From: Lachnospiraceae bacterium | GTDB lineage: Bacteria > Bacillota > Clostridia > Lachnospirales > Lachnospiraceae | Reading direction: 5' to 3' | Assembly: GCA_022483465.1 (NCBI GenBank) | Contig: JAKVNF010000003.1 | Location: 474,001-538,000, forward strand | DNA: 64,000 nucleotides | Shown: piece by piece, positions 63,020 to 64,000 of the stretch | Numbering within the stretch: position 1 is the stretch's first letter | How the letters are laid out: each line of letters starts with the position of its first letter | Position numbers and translations under genes: made by a program | The notes under the pieces: model-generated | Told to the model about the DNA's origin: nothing | Database searches by the model: none | What the model saw: only the letters and a program-made list of their open reading frames with translations

Positions 63020-63220
63020 ATGTATTCCAACATTCAGCTGGGGCTGCGGCTCCATGACACCGACAAAAAACTCTCCTTTCCGGAGAGACTGGGCATCGCC
63101 CGCGCCCAGGGCTTTACCTGCGTGCATCTGGCCCTGTCCAAGATCCCGGGCCTTTGCGCGGACCCCGCGGCACTGACTCCGGGGTATGCGGCAGCGATTC
63201 GCCGCGCGTTTGACAAAGAG
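63020..63220 (+). pseudogene. sugar phosphate isomerase/epimerase, 5' fragment cut by ISAzo13 copy 2
   Basis: 67 codons: MYSNIQLGLRLHDTDKKLSF, GIARAQGFTCVHLALSKI. This resembles the first strands of a xylose-isomerase-like TIM-barrel epimerase. ATG 63020 with GAGGGGGA just upstream. The element starts at 63221; the remainder, if present, lies past the window. Confidence 0.75.
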
Positions 63221-64000
63221 GGGTGTGTCATCCTTTAAATTGATCAATTCACGAGTCCTTTTTCAGCCCATGAATGATGTAGTTCCATTTGTTAGATGTC
63301 CCGATATTGATCCATTCAATATCAACTTTATCGTACTCTTCCTCAGAAGCCTTCAGACCTGTTTTATAGTCATTGTAATCAGGCTGACAGGTTACCTTCA
63401 GACCAGTTGTTGTAGTTGTTGATCCGATCAACTGAACTACAGTTTCAACACTGATTAGCGGTTTACCTGCCCAACTTTTTGATATCTCAGAGAAAAGGCG
63501 ATGCTCCACCTTGTTCCACTTTGATGTTCCCGGCGGGAAATGAGAGATCTGAATCGGAATCCCGATTTCCTCAACCAGCTTTGCCAGTTCCGTCTTGAAC
63601 ATTCGCACACGGCTGGAATTGCTTCCGCCTCCATCACACGTGATATAAATCATGGTCGCGTCAGGAAACGTGTTCTTGCCAACGGTGTACCACCAGGCAC
63701 GTATACTGGCGACTGCGAACTGGGAGGTGTCATGTGTGGTTCCAAGATTTACAAACCCAGTATTATTGTTGACGACGTAAACACCATATGGTGCAACCTG
63801 ACCAAGTTCCTTATCCAGAAAATCGTGGTCAAGCACCGCTCGAGGATCTTTGCTATGTCTGTACTCCTTGCCTTTGTTGGCATAGTCTCCTATGTTTTCC
63901 TTCTTTTTGCAATCGATGGAAATCATGGGATTCCCTGCAGCTAAAACCTCTTTACCCGTTGCATTGATGAATTCAAACTGCACATTTCTGTCTGGATGTT
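63221..64000 (-). mobile_element. ISAzo13-type insertion element, copy 2 (partial, runs off the window)
   Basis: Same end (GGGTGTGTCATCC) and sequence as copy 1 at 25860-27377, in opposite orientation, with a few base changes. Only the transposase 3' half is in the window. Confidence 0.88.
63249..64000 (-). CDS. ISAzo13-family DDE transposase, copy 2 (C-terminal part)
   Basis: At least 250 C-terminal residues with the catalytic CDGGGSNSSRVRMFK and FPPGTSKWNKVEHRLFSEIS blocks. The start lies past base 64000. Differs from copy 1 by, for example, MIYI for MIYV. Confidence 0.9.
   Translation of the reverse strand, partial: HPDRNVQFEFINATGKEVLAAGNPMISIDCKKKENIGDYANKGKEYRHSKDPRAVLDHDFLDKELGQVAPYGVYVVNNNTGFVNLGTTHDTSQFAVASIRAWWYTVGKNTFPDATMIYITCDGGGSNSSRVRMFKTELAKLVEEIGIPIQISHFPPGTSKWNKVEHRLFSEISKSWAGKPLISVETVVQLIGSTTTTTGLKVTCQPDYNDYKTGLKASEEEYDKVDIEWINIGTSNKWNYIIHGLKKDS

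Overview
The window looks like the chromosome of a GC-rich Gram-positive anaerobe of the Clostridia, most likely a Lachnospiraceae gut commensal. The signs are a stand-alone PurO-type IMP cyclohydrolase next to a PurH that lacks its own cyclohydrolase domain, the Firmicute gene order ispF-cysE-cysS-mrnC-rlmB-sigH, a sporulation-type sigma-H, lipoprotein binding proteins with a lipobox, and strong AGGAGG ribosome sites. No tRNA, rRNA or CRISPR array was seen.

Layout. 1-6.5 kb: housekeeping genes on + (purine end, isoprenoid, cysteine, tRNA charging, RNA maturation, sigma-H). 6.7-12.6 kb: a decayed lipoprotein gene and two c-di-GMP genes; the EAL gene is split by a frameshift. 12.8-16.0 kb: an IscB-type HNH nuclease remnant cut off by a 2.9-kb IS91-family element that carries a tyrosine recombinase. 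16.1-22.9 kb: uronate/pectin genes (uxaB, uxaC, a LacI regulator, pectinesterase) with an AhpD-like protein and a cysteine synthase. 23.0-25.5 kb: an amino-acid ABC importer. 25.5-28.9 kb: a glyoxalase-family gene interrupted by an ISAzo13-type element, a GyrI-like protein and an AlkD-type repair protein. 29.7-50.0 kb: a thiol-disulfide membrane protein, then a fucosylated-glycan locus (oligosaccharide ABC importer, GH29 fucosidase, transglutaminase-like protein, CutC, DeoR regulator, M28 peptidase, then fucI, fucA and a FGGY kinase on the other strand and a second DeoR regulator). This locus is split by a second, almost identical IS91 element, and a MITE with an 8-bp target duplication sits in front of the kinase. 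51.5-56.3 kb: a compact three-gene operon of a MoxR ATPase, a CoxE-like VWA protein and a 714-residue protein of unknown type. 56.4-63.2 kb: a broken alpha/beta hydrolase, an AraC regulator, a sugar ABC importer with YesL and the start of a sugar isomerase cut by a second ISAzo13 copy that runs off the window.

How the parts work together. The two sugar regions share 14-bp LacI/CcpA-type palindromes (TGTAAGN..TTACA) in front of uxaC, the LacI gene and the 58.8-kb ABC importer, so galacturonate catabolism and that importer may be co-regulated. The fucose locus would import fucosylated oligosaccharides, remove fucose in the cytoplasm, isomerise it, phosphorylate it and cleave it.

Five genes carry frameshifts or stops (lipoprotein, EAL protein, two sugar permeases, hydrolase) and two more are cut by insertion elements. 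The region is either decaying or contains some uncorrected indels. The best candidate for an undescribed system is the MoxR-VWA-unknown operon at 51.5-56.3 kb.
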